48,272 bases of DNA. Source: an uncultured Alphaproteobacteria bacterium. Lineage in GTDB: Bacteria > Pseudomonadota > Alphaproteobacteria > Rhizobiales > Beijerinckiaceae. Positions within the stretch are counted from its first letter, which is position 1; each line of letters begins with the position of its first letter. A program made the translations under genes and the position numbers. Shown piece by piece: positions 40,067 to 47,516 of this stretch. The notes beneath the pieces are model-generated. The model had not been told where the DNA came from. It did no database searches and saw only the letters and a list, made by a program, of their open reading frames with translations. The stretch is from the NCBI GenBank assembly GCA_937988775.1, contig CALKHP010000007.1, positions 1-48,272 of the forward strand, given 5' to 3'.

Positions 40067-42421
40067 TCAGGCCTCGCCGTTGCCGGCCTCCCTCGGCGCG
40101 GCGCCGGGCTCCGGCGCCTGCACGCCGATGCGCTCGCTGGCCAGCAGCACGATCGGCCCCTTGAAGCGGGCGAGCACCGCATCGGCGGTATTGCCGAAGA
40201 ACAGCTTGTCGCCGGCGCGCTGCGTCACGCCCATCACCACCATGGCCGCGCCCTTGGCGGCCTCGCGGATGATGGCGTCGGCCGGCGCGCCGCGCTTGCG
40301 GATCGCGGTGTGGACCGGCACGCCGTAGCGCGTGGCGAGGTCCGCGAAATCCTTGAGCACGGCCTCTTCGTTGCGGTGCGACAGCGAGGCGAGGCCGTTG
40401 CCGCGCTTGGCATCGCGCGACACGTACAGGATCTCGACCCGCACATGGTGCGGCCGGGCGATGGCGAGCGCGAATTCGGCGGCGCGCCGCGACACTTGCG
40501 TGCCATTGACCGGCACGAGGATTTTCGCGGTTTCATCCAGCGTGGGGATGGTGCTGCCGGTGCCTTTCAGGACCAGGCAAAGCGGGCCGGCGAAGGTCTT
40601 GGCGATCATGTTGAGGCGGGCCGAAAAGCCCTCTTTCGCCGAGCGGCTGCGCGCCAGCCCGACCATCAGCATGTCGTAGCCCTTGCCGGATTCGTTGGCG
40701 AGTACCTTGCCGCTGCCGTCGCTGAGCCGCATGGTGAGATGCACCTTGTCGACCGGCATGTCCTCGTTGCGCCGCACCGCGCTGGCGCTGGCCTCGGCCC
40801 CGCGCTTGATCTCGGCCGGGTGCGGCGCGGGCGCGGCGTCTTCCTCCGGCTCGGCGGCGTGGCCGGCGCCGAAGCGGATCAGGGTCGTCGGCATGCCGCT
40901 GCCGCCGCCGACCAACCCGGCGAGATAGGCGGTGAACCGGCCGAGCGCGCTGTCATCGGCGGCGAGCAGCAGGCGTTCGAGCTTGGCGATGAAGCCGCGC
41001 TCGTCGAGGGTTTCGCGATCGACGCGCTCCTTCTCGTCCGGGGTCATCGGCAGCCGGCTCAGCGCCCAGCGCAGCATTGGCGGCATGGCGAGCGTGGTCA
41101 GGATCGCCATGGTGACGATCATCGTGAACAGGGTGTGGGTCAGGATGCCCATCGACAGGCCGATGCTGGCGACGATGACCTCGGTCGAGCCGCGCGCATT
41201 CATCGCCGAGCCGACGGCGACCGCCTGGTTCCACGACATGCCGGCGAGCTTGCCGCCGACGAAGGCGCCGCTGAACTTGCCGACGCTGGCGATCGCGACC
41301 AGCCCGGCGGTGAACAGCGCGATCGTCGGGTCGGCGAGCACCGTCAGGTCGGCCGAAAGCCCGGCCGTGCCGAAGAAGACCGGCATGAACAGGGCGGTGA
41401 TCAGCCCGCGCAACTGGCCTTCGATATGTTCGGTGAGGATCGGCGATTCGCCGATTAGGATGCCGGCGACGAAGGCGCCGAGCACCGTATGCACGCCGAT
41501 CAGGTTGGTGATCAGCGCCATCACGCCCATGATCACCAGGATCACGGTGATCACCGCATATTCGCTGCGCGAGACGTCGTTCGTCCAGCGGATCGCCGTG
41601 AACACGATGCGGCGCCCGACCGTGAAGCTCAGGCCCATGAAGATCGCCACCGAGGCGATGGTCGTGAACAGCGACCACAATTCGACCTTGCCATGGGTGG
41701 CGATGCCGAAGGTGATGGCGATGATCAGCCAGCCGATCGTGTCCTCGATGATCGCCGACGACACGATCACCTGGCCGAGATCGCGGCGCATGAAATTCAT
41801 CTCGCGGATGATCATCGCCACGATCTTGACCGAGGAGATCGACAGCGCCGTGCCGAGAAACAGCCCGGCGACGATGGCCTGGCTCGATTCCGGCAGCAGC
41901 GACGCCGGCAGGATGAAGGCGAGCGCGAAGCCGCAGGCGAACGGGATGATCACGCCGCTGGCGGAAATCGAGAAACAGGCCGTGCTCACCCGGCGCACCA
42001 GGCGCAGGTCCGTCTCCATGCCGGTCAGCAGCAGCAGCATCAGCACGCCGAGCTGCGACACGGCGTCGATCATCGCCTTCTGGGTCGGCTCGGTCGAGAA
42101 AATGAAGTGCTGCGCCGAAGGCCACAGCCAGCCGAAGAATGACGGCCCGAGCAGGATGCCGCCGATCAGCTGTCCGACCACGGCCGGTTGCCCGAAACGC
42201 TCGAGCACTTCGCCCAAGCCGCGCCCGACGACCAGCAGCAGCATGATCTCCGCCACGAACGTGCCCTCGGCCGAGCCGCCGGGGCCGCTCGTGGCGGCAT
42301 GGCCAGGCTGGATCGCGGTCAGGAGCAGGATCGCGCCAAGGAACATCGCGCCAAGAAACGTCGCGCAAGGAAATACCGCCTGGGCCGAACCGGTCCGCCA
42401 CGGCCGCTCGCGCCAAATCAT
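40067..42421 (-). CDS. Cation:proton antiporter (CPA2/KefB-like) with C-terminal universal-stress domains
   Basis: A 784-residue inner-membrane protein. A cleavable or anchoring hydrophobic N terminus (about 19-43, ending G-H-A-A) precedes 11-12 membrane segments (55-450) with G-Q-P-A-V-V-G-Q-L-I-G-G-I-L-L-G-P, E-D-T-I-G and A-M-N-A-R-G-S-T-E, the latter typical of CPA2 antiporters. The cytoplasmic part (500-784) contains two UspA-like segments; the second (about 635-770) ends V-V-M-G-V-T-Q-R-A-G-D-K-L-F-F-G-N-T-A-D, close to the ATP-binding signature G-x2-G-x9-G-S/T. Fusions of this kind couple ion exchange to nucleotide or stress sensing. It exchanges K+ or Na+ for protons. Not obviously part of the polysaccharide operon. 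Confidence 0.88.
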   Translation of the reverse strand: MIWRERPWRTGSAQAVFPCATFLGAMFLGAILLLTAIQPGHAATSGPGGSAEGTFVAEIMLLLVVGRGLGEVLERFGQPAVVGQLIGGILLGPSFFGWLWPSAQHFIFSTEPTQKAMIDAVSQLGVLMLLLLTGMETDLRLVRRVSTACFSISASGVIIPFACGFALAFILPASLLPESSQAIVAGLFLGTALSISSVKIVAMIIREMNFMRRDLGQVIVSSAIIEDTIGWLIIAITFGIATHGKVELWSLFTTIASVAIFMGLSFTVGRRIVFTAIRWTNDVSRSEYAVITVILVIMGVMALITNLIGVHTVLGAFVAGILIGESPILTEHIEGQLRGLITALFMPVFFGTAGLSADLTVLADPTIALFTAGLVAIASVGKFSGAFVGGKLAGMSWNQAVAVGSAMNARGSTEVIVASIGLSMGILTHTLFTMIVTMAILTTLAMPPMLRWALSRLPMTPDEKERVDRETLDERGFIAKLERLLLAADDSALGRFTAYLAGLVGGGSGMPTTLIRFGAGHAAEPEEDAAPAPHPAEIKRGAEASASAVRRNEDMPVDKVHLTMRLSDGSGKVLANESGKGYDMLMVGLARSRSAKEGFSARLNMIAKTFAGPLCLVLKGTGSTIPTLDETAKILVPVNGTQVSRRAAEFALAIARPHHVRVEILYVSRDAKRGNGLASLSHRNEEAVLKDFADLATRYGVPVHTAIRKRGAPADAIIREAAKGAAMVVMGVTQRAGDKLFFGNTADAVLARFKGPIVLLASERIGVQAPEPGAAPREAGNGEA

Positions 42422-42782
42422 GAAGCCCCGCTTCGTATCCGCATCATGCCCTCGCTCAACGCGTTCACGGCCGCATCGTTGCAGGCAGATATTCGCTTTG
42501 TGCTACGCCTTGCAATACCTGCCGGCCGAATGGCGCGAGCAGGCGCGGAACGGGCGGGCGCGTCGGTGGTTGATGGCGTAAGGGCGGCTGCCCGGAAGAT
42601 CGGCTGAAGACTATTTTTCCTTCTCGACCTCATCCTGAGCCCGTCGAAGGATGTTTCCGTGTGCTCTGGAGCATGCTTCGACAAGCTCAGCATGAGGTCG
42701 AATTTGCTGCGAGACGGAATTTCCGGTCAGGCTCTAAGGGCGGCCGGCGATATGCACGATGGGCGAGGGAGCGGGGAAGCAT
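42422..42782. other. Intergenic region before treY
   Basis: 361 bp between the divergent antiporter and treY genes. It holds the inverted repeat at 42625-42700 and no supported gene. Open frames across it, including one on the minus strand (42418-42693) encoding S-L-S-K-H and F-D-G-L-R-M-R words, derive from the repeat. Promoters for both neighbours should lie here, but none stands out. Confidence 0.5.
42625..42700. repeat. Dispersed inverted repeat (CTCATCCTGAG..GTCGAAGGAT family), copy 2
   Basis: Left arm 42625-42652 (CGACCTCATCCTGAGC then GTCGAAGGAT) and right arm 42675-42700 (GCTTCGACAAGCTCAG then ATGAGGTCG) form a long imperfect hairpin. The loop word GTGCTCTGGAGCAT corresponds to that of copy 1 at 15149-15218. 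Confidence 0.8.
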
Positions 42783-45503
42783 ATGGCGGATGAGGACAGG
42801 ATTATCCCCCGCGCCACCTACCGGCTGCAATTCAACAAGGATTTCGGTTTTCGGCGCGCGGCGGCGCTGGCGCCTTATCTGGCGGCGCTGGGCATCAGCC
42901 ATGTCTATGCCTCGTCCTATCTCGAGGCGCATCCCGGCAGCATGCATGGCTACGACATCGTCAGCTATGGCGCGCTGAACCCGGAACTTGGCAGCGCGGC
43001 CGATTTCGCGGCCATGGTGGCGGCATTCCGCGACAACGGGCTCGGCCAGATTCTCGATTTCATCCCGAACCATATGGGCATTGGCGGCGCGGATAATCCG
43101 CAATGGCTCGATGCGCTCGAATGGGGCGAGGCATCGGTTTATGTCGGCTGGTTCGATATCGACTGGCGCTCCGGGCGCGACTACCTGCGCGGCAAGGTGC
43201 TGGTGCCGTTCCTCGGCGATCAATACGGCATCGCCCTTGAAGCCGGCGCGCTTGACCTGAAATTCGACCGCGATACGGGAAGTTTCGCCGTCTGGGCGCA
43301 TGGCAGCCACAAGCTGCCGGTCTATCCCGGCCATTACGGCCGCATCATCGGCGATGCGCATCCGGTGCTCGCGCGCCTCGCCGGCGCGTTCGGCCAGCCT
43401 GGCGACCATTCCGTGGCGCGGGGCCGCGCGGAAAAGCTGAAAGCCGCCCTCGCCAGTGCCGCGCGCGACCCCGCCATGCAGGCGGCGCTCGCCGGCGCAC
43501 TCGGCCGCTTCGCGGGCAGGGCGGGCGAGCCGGAAAGCTGGCGCGCGCTTGACGGGCTGATCGCCGACCAGTTCTGGCGCCCGGCGCATTTCCGCGTCGC
43601 CGCCGACGACATCAACTATCGCCGCTTCTTCAATATCAACGAGTTGGCCGGCATCCGCATGGAGTGTCCGGAGGTGTTCGAACACGCCCATGCCCTGGTG
43701 TTCCGGCTGCTCGCGGATGGCGTGATCGACGGGCTCCGGCTCGATCACGTCGACGGGCTGCTCGACCCGAAAGCCTATTGCCTGAAGCTGCGCGCGCGTG
43801 CGCCACGCGCCGTCTATGTGCTCGTCGAGAAGATCCTCGCAAGCCATGAGCCGTTGCGCGCCGATTGGCATGTCGACGGCACCACCGGCTACGAATTCGC
43901 CAATCTCGTCACCGGGCTGCTGATCGATCCCGCCGGCGAGGAAGCGCTGACGGCGTTCTATCGCGGCTTTACCGGCCGGAACGACGCTTTCGAGGACATC
44001 GTGCGCCGCTCGAAATCGCAGATCATCGACAACGAGATGGCGAGCGAGCTTGATGCGCTGGCGCGCAGGGCCGGCCGTATCGCGCGCTCGCGCCCGCGCA
44101 GCGCCGACTTCACCGACACGATGCTGCGCCGTGCCTTGCGGCAGGTCGTCGCCAGCTTTTCGGTATATCGCACCTATGTCGATGCCGGCCCGGTCGCCGA
44201 GGCCGACCGGCGCGAGATCGCGCGGGCGGTGGCGCGCGCCCGGCATGGCGATCCGGCGCTCGAGGCAAGCGTGTTCGATTTCCTGCAAGCCATCATGACC
44301 TGCGATCTGGTCGCCGGCGGTTACAACCGCGAGGCGGTGGTCGGCCTCGCCATGGCGATCCAGCAATATAGCGGCCCGGTTATGGCCAAGGGCCTCGAGG
44401 ACACCGCCTTCTATCGCGACAACCGCTTCATCGCCCTGAACGAGGTCGGCGGCGAGCCCGAGCGCTTCGGCATCGCCACCGCCGCCTTTCACGCCGCCAA
44501 TGCCGCGCGCGCCAGCACCACGCCGCATGCCATGCTCGCCACCGCGACGCATGACACCAAGCGCGGCGAGGATGCCCGCGCCCGGCTCGCGGTGCTCTCC
44601 GAGATCGCCGAGGAGTGGGCCGCGAAGGTCACGCTGTGGAGCGGCTTGCTGCGGCGCAACGAAACCGCGCCAGCACTCGACCGCAACGACGAGTATCTGT
44701 TCTACCAGATGCTGCTCGGCGCCTGGCCCGTCGCCCTGCTGCGCGAGGGCGAACCGGACGCGGCCGCGCTTTCGGCATTTCGCACGCGTCTCGAAGGCGC
44801 CATGCTGAAAGCCGCGCGCGAGGCCAAGACCCACACCGCCTGGACGGCTCTCAACCCGGCCTATGAGAAAGCCATGCTGGCATTCGTGCGGAAAGCGCTG
44901 GATCGCCGGAGAAGCAAGGCGTTCCTTGCCAGTTTCTCGGGTTTTGCCGCACGCGTGGCCCGGCTGGGGATGCTCAACAGTCTTGTCCAGACCGTGCTGA
45001 AACTGACCGTCCCCGGTATGCCCGACATCTACCAGGGCTCGGAATTATGGAACTTCGACATGGTCGATCCGGATAATCGCCGCCCGGTCGATTTCGCTGC
45101 CCGACAGGATTTACTGGCCGCTATCGCCGGCAAATCCGCCGCCGATCTGCTCGAAACCTGGCAGGATGGCGCGGTCAAGCTCTGCCTGACCACGCAACTC
45201 CTGGCGCTGCGCCGCGCCCAGCCGGACCTGTTCGAACACGGCGATTATCGGGTTTTAGCGGCTTCAGGCCATGATTCTGCGCGAATTTGCGCCTTCAGCC
45301 GCCGTTTTGGCGATGCCATCATCGCCGTCGCCGTGTCGCTGTTCCCGGCCCGCGCCATCACCGGCACGACGCTGGCGCTCCCCGCTGCCGGCGCGTGGGC
45401 GAGCCTGTTCGATGGCAGGGAATTCGATGGCGCCATTGCCGCGTCCGACCTGTTTCGGGAGCTTCCCGTGGCGGTGCTGACCGGTGTTGTTCGCGCCAGT
45501 TAA
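42783..45503 (+). CDS. treY: Malto-oligosyltrehalose synthase
   Basis: A 906-residue GH13 enzyme that turns the reducing-end glucose of maltodextrin into a trehalose unit. ATG 42783 is preferred, with GGGGAAG shortly upstream; ATG 42759 would add eight residues. P-R-A-T-Y-R-L-Q-F (about 9-17) and I-S-H-V-Y-A-S-S-Y-L near 42 are the TreY opening; D-F-I-P-N-H near 99 is region I; D-G-L-R-L-D-H-V-D-G-L holds the nucleophile Asp, V-L-V-E-K-I-L the acid Glu and T-H-D-T-K-R-G-E-D region IV; I-Y-Q-G-S-E-L is near 745. Together with TreZ it makes trehalose for osmotic protection. treZ and the glg genes are not in the window. The regulator gene downstream converges after 15 bp. Confidence 0.95.
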   Translation: MADEDRIIPRATYRLQFNKDFGFRRAAALAPYLAALGISHVYASSYLEAHPGSMHGYDIVSYGALNPELGSAADFAAMVAAFRDNGLGQILDFIPNHMGIGGADNPQWLDALEWGEASVYVGWFDIDWRSGRDYLRGKVLVPFLGDQYGIALEAGALDLKFDRDTGSFAVWAHGSHKLPVYPGHYGRIIGDAHPVLARLAGAFGQPGDHSVARGRAEKLKAALASAARDPAMQAALAGALGRFAGRAGEPESWRALDGLIADQFWRPAHFRVAADDINYRRFFNINELAGIRMECPEVFEHAHALVFRLLADGVIDGLRLDHVDGLLDPKAYCLKLRARAPRAVYVLVEKILASHEPLRADWHVDGTTGYEFANLVTGLLIDPAGEEALTAFYRGFTGRNDAFEDIVRRSKSQIIDNEMASELDALARRAGRIARSRPRSADFTDTMLRRALRQVVASFSVYRTYVDAGPVAEADRREIARAVARARHGDPALEASVFDFLQAIMTCDLVAGGYNREAVVGLAMAIQQYSGPVMAKGLEDTAFYRDNRFIALNEVGGEPERFGIATAAFHAANAARASTTPHAMLATATHDTKRGEDARARLAVLSEIAEEWAAKVTLWSGLLRRNETAPALDRNDEYLFYQMLLGAWPVALLREGEPDAAALSAFRTRLEGAMLKAAREAKTHTAWTALNPAYEKAMLAFVRKALDRRRSKAFLASFSGFAARVARLGMLNSLVQTVLKLTVPGMPDIYQGSELWNFDMVDPDNRRPVDFAARQDLLAAIAGKSAADLLETWQDGAVKLCLTTQLLALRRAQPDLFEHGDYRVLAASGHDSARICAFSRRFGDAIIAVAVSLFPARAITGTTLALPAAGAWASLFDGREFDGAIAASDLFRELPVAVLTGVVRAS

Positions 45504-45518
45504 GCCATTGAATATGCG

Positions 45519-46211
45519 TTATCTTTCGGCCGAAAACAGATAGCGCACGCGGGCGAAGGACGCATCCATGTGTCGGCCAAGCACCTCGGCCAGCGCCTCG
45601 TCGTCGCGCCGCGCCAGCGCTTGCGCCATCTCGATATGCTCGGCGACGGCGCCGGCCCATTTTTCCGGTTCGCCATTGCCGACGAAGCGCGCCCGCTTGA
45701 TGCGCGCCTGCAAGGTGGTGTGCAGTTCAGCGAGGATCGCATTGCCGGAAGCCGCCACGATCGCGCTGTGAATCGCCTGGTTGAGCTTGAAATAGTCGAG
45801 CCGCTGCCGGTTTTCGTACATGACCAGCATCTGCTCGTGCAACGCCTGGATGCGGGCGAGGTCCGCCGCTGACGCGCGCTGGCAGGCAAGCCGCCCGGCG
45901 TTTTGCTCGATGATCTTCAGCGCTTCCAGCGTCTGGGCGACATCCTCTTCCGAGAACACGCGCACCATGGCGCCCTTGGCCGGGACGATCTCGACGAGGC
46001 CCTCGCTAACCAGCGTCTTGATCGCTTCGCGCAGCGGCGTGCGCGAGACGCCGAGTTGCGCGCCGATCAAGCCCTCGTTGATGCGCGCGCCCGGCGTGAG
46101 CCGGCCCTCGATGATCAGGTCGCGCATGCGGCTCGCCACTTCGGCATGGAGCGTGCGCCGGGTGATCGGCGGCAATACCGCCAGGTCGTCGGCGGAACGG
46201 TCAGTGTCCAT
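45519..46211 (-). CDS. GntR-family transcriptional regulator, FCD subfamily
   Basis: A 230-residue regulator with winged helix at about 20-85 (L-T-P-G-A-R-I-N-E-G-L-I-G, V-S-R-T-P-L-R-E-A-I-K-T-L) and an FCD domain keeping L-N-Q-A-I-H-S-A-I, A-E-H-I-E-M and G-R-H-M as likely metal ligands. ATG 46211 is used although the nearest GGAGG is 13 bases away. It is divergent from the PdxA-like gene, with a 16-base perfect palindrome between them, so it most likely controls that operon and itself. Confidence 0.87.
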   Translation of the reverse strand: MDTDRSADDLAVLPPITRRTLHAEVASRMRDLIIEGRLTPGARINEGLIGAQLGVSRTPLREAIKTLVSEGLVEIVPAKGAMVRVFSEEDVAQTLEALKIIEQNAGRLACQRASAADLARIQALHEQMLVMYENRQRLDYFKLNQAIHSAIVAASGNAILAELHTTLQARIKRARFVGNGEPEKWAGAVAEHIEMAQALARRDDEALAEVLGRHMDASFARVRYLFSAER

Positions 46212-46242
46212 GACGGCTTTGCAACCTCCAAATCACGGCGGG

Positions 46243-46271
46243 ATTCTGCGGCAGGCCTTGGGCCGCGTCAA
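46243..46271 (-). promoter_or_regulatory. Candidate promoter of the GntR gene at 45519
   Basis: On the minus strand TTGACG (46271-46266) and CAGAAT (46248-46243) are exactly 17 bp apart, 31 bp before the GntR start. The palindrome at 46282-46297 lies ten bases upstream of this -35. Confidence 0.4.
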
Positions 46272-46281
46272 GATTTCCCGC

Positions 46282-46297
46282 ATGCTGCATGCAGCAT
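46282..46297. promoter_or_regulatory. 16-bp perfect palindrome, probable GntR operator
   Basis: ATGCTGCATGCAGCAT reads identically on both strands. It lies in the 145 bp between the divergent GntR and PdxA-like genes, two bases before a perfect TTGACA (46300-46305) on the plus strand, so binding there could block that promoter. Its centre CTGCATGCAG is identical to the palindrome at 24022. Confidence 0.6.
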
Positions 46298-46356
46298 ACT
46301 TGACAGGGCGGAGGCGGCCGCGCCACAGTCCCGCGCTCATTCAGGATACTTATATC

Positions 46357-47427
46357 ATGCCCGACGCGCGCCAGCCTTCATCTTCTCGCCCCCGCATCGC
46401 CCTCGCCATCGGCGACGCCGCCGGCGTCGGTCCGGAACTCGCGGCGCGGCTTCTCGCGGATAAGGAGGTGACGGCTGCTGCCGAGATCATCGTCATCGGC
46501 GACAAACGCGTGCTCGACCGTGGCGCGAAGGTCGCCGGCGTGACGCTCGATACCGACCGGGCCAAGCTCGACGACGTCATTCCCGCCAGCCTGTCCAAGC
46601 CGCTCCTGCTCGATCTCGGCCATCTCGATCCCGACAGCATTCCGGTCGGCGAAATCTCGAAGGGCGGCGGCGGCTTCGCGCTCGAGAATTTCAAGACCGC
46701 CATCGCGCTCGCCATGGCGGGCGAGGTCGGCGCCGTCACCTTCACGCCGTTCAACAAGGCGGCGATGCGGCTCGCGCACCCGTCCTACGAGGACGAGGTG
46801 GTGTTCACCGCCGAGATGCTCGGCTTCGACGGCACGGCGAGCGAGTTCAACGTACTCCCCACGCTGTGGAACGCGCGCGTCACCTCGCATGTGCCGCTGT
46901 CGGGCGTGGCGCCGCTGATCACCGAGGAGCGCATCCTGCAGGGGCTGCGCCTGACCGATGCCGCCATGCGCGCCGCAGGCTTTTCGCCGCCGCGCATCGC
47001 CGTCGCCGGGCTCAACCCGCATGCCGGCGATGGCGGCAATTTCGGCCAGGAGGAAATCCGCGTCATCGCGCCGACGGTCGAGAAGGCCAAACGCGAGGGC
47101 ATCGTCTGCGACGGGCCGTTTCCGTCCGATACGGTGTTCGTGCGCGCGCGCAAGGGCGAGTATGACGGCGTGCTGACCATGTATCACGACCAGGGCCAGA
47201 TCGCGATGAAGCTGATCGGTTTCGACAAGGGCGTCACGCTGCTCGGCGGCATGCCGTTCCCGATCCTGACGCCGGCCCATGGCAGCGCTTACGACATTGC
47301 CGGCAAGGGCGTGGCCAATCCGGGCGCGAGCCATCACGCGCTGCTGCTCGCCGCCCGCATGGCGGTGCCGCGCACTGCCGAGGCCGGCGCGACCTTCCGC
47401 AGTCGCCGCGCCGCGCTCAAGCATTGA
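46357..47427 (+). CDS. PdxA-like 4-phosphate-hydroxyacid dehydrogenase
   Basis: A 356-residue NAD-dependent enzyme of the PdxA/PdxA2 family; the frame stays open to 45820 inside the regulator, but ATG 46357 begins shortly before the conserved R-I-A-L-A-I-G-D-A-A-G-V-G-P-E. The three metal-binding histidines are in place: V-T-S-H-V-P-L, G-L-N-P-H-A-G-D-G-G and T-M-Y-H-D-Q-G-Q. The usual G-H-T-E substrate motif is replaced by S-Y-E-D-E (about 148-152), so specificity probably differs from the vitamin B6 enzyme. PdxA2-type relatives oxidise phosphorylated threonate or erythronate. The neighbouring dehydratase and GntR gene point to catabolism of a sugar acid. Not the pyridoxine gene in my view. 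Confidence 0.82.
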   Translation: MPDARQPSSSRPRIALAIGDAAGVGPELAARLLADKEVTAAAEIIVIGDKRVLDRGAKVAGVTLDTDRAKLDDVIPASLSKPLLLDLGHLDPDSIPVGEISKGGGGFALENFKTAIALAMAGEVGAVTFTPFNKAAMRLAHPSYEDEVVFTAEMLGFDGTASEFNVLPTLWNARVTSHVPLSGVAPLITEERILQGLRLTDAAMRAAGFSPPRIAVAGLNPHAGDGGNFGQEEIRVIAPTVEKAKREGIVCDGPFPSDTVFVRARKGEYDGVLTMYHDQGQIAMKLIGFDKGVTLLGGMPFPILTPAHGSAYDIAGKGVANPGASHHALLLAARMAVPRTAEAGATFRSRRAALKH

Positions 47428-47516
47428 CGCCATCGCCTGCCGCGCGCCACAACGGGCCGGAAGGTTTTGCTGACAGAACGCGCCGCTGGCGCAATTTTCA
47501 AAGGGATTGAACGCTC

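Noticed and set aside
42470..42590. Possible gene remnant on the plus strand upstream of treY
   Set aside because: A short stretch reads like protein, but I could not recognise a family and it has no start or ribosome site.
42418..42693. Small minus-strand protein containing S-L-S-K-H and F-D-G-L-R-M-R
   Set aside because: These words are the translation of the dispersed inverted repeat at 42625-42700; the rest has no coding character.
46357..47427. Pyridoxine biosynthesis pdxA
   Set aside because: The substrate motif differs and the neighbours (GntR, dehydratase) are catabolic; pdxA is normally beside ksgA or surA.
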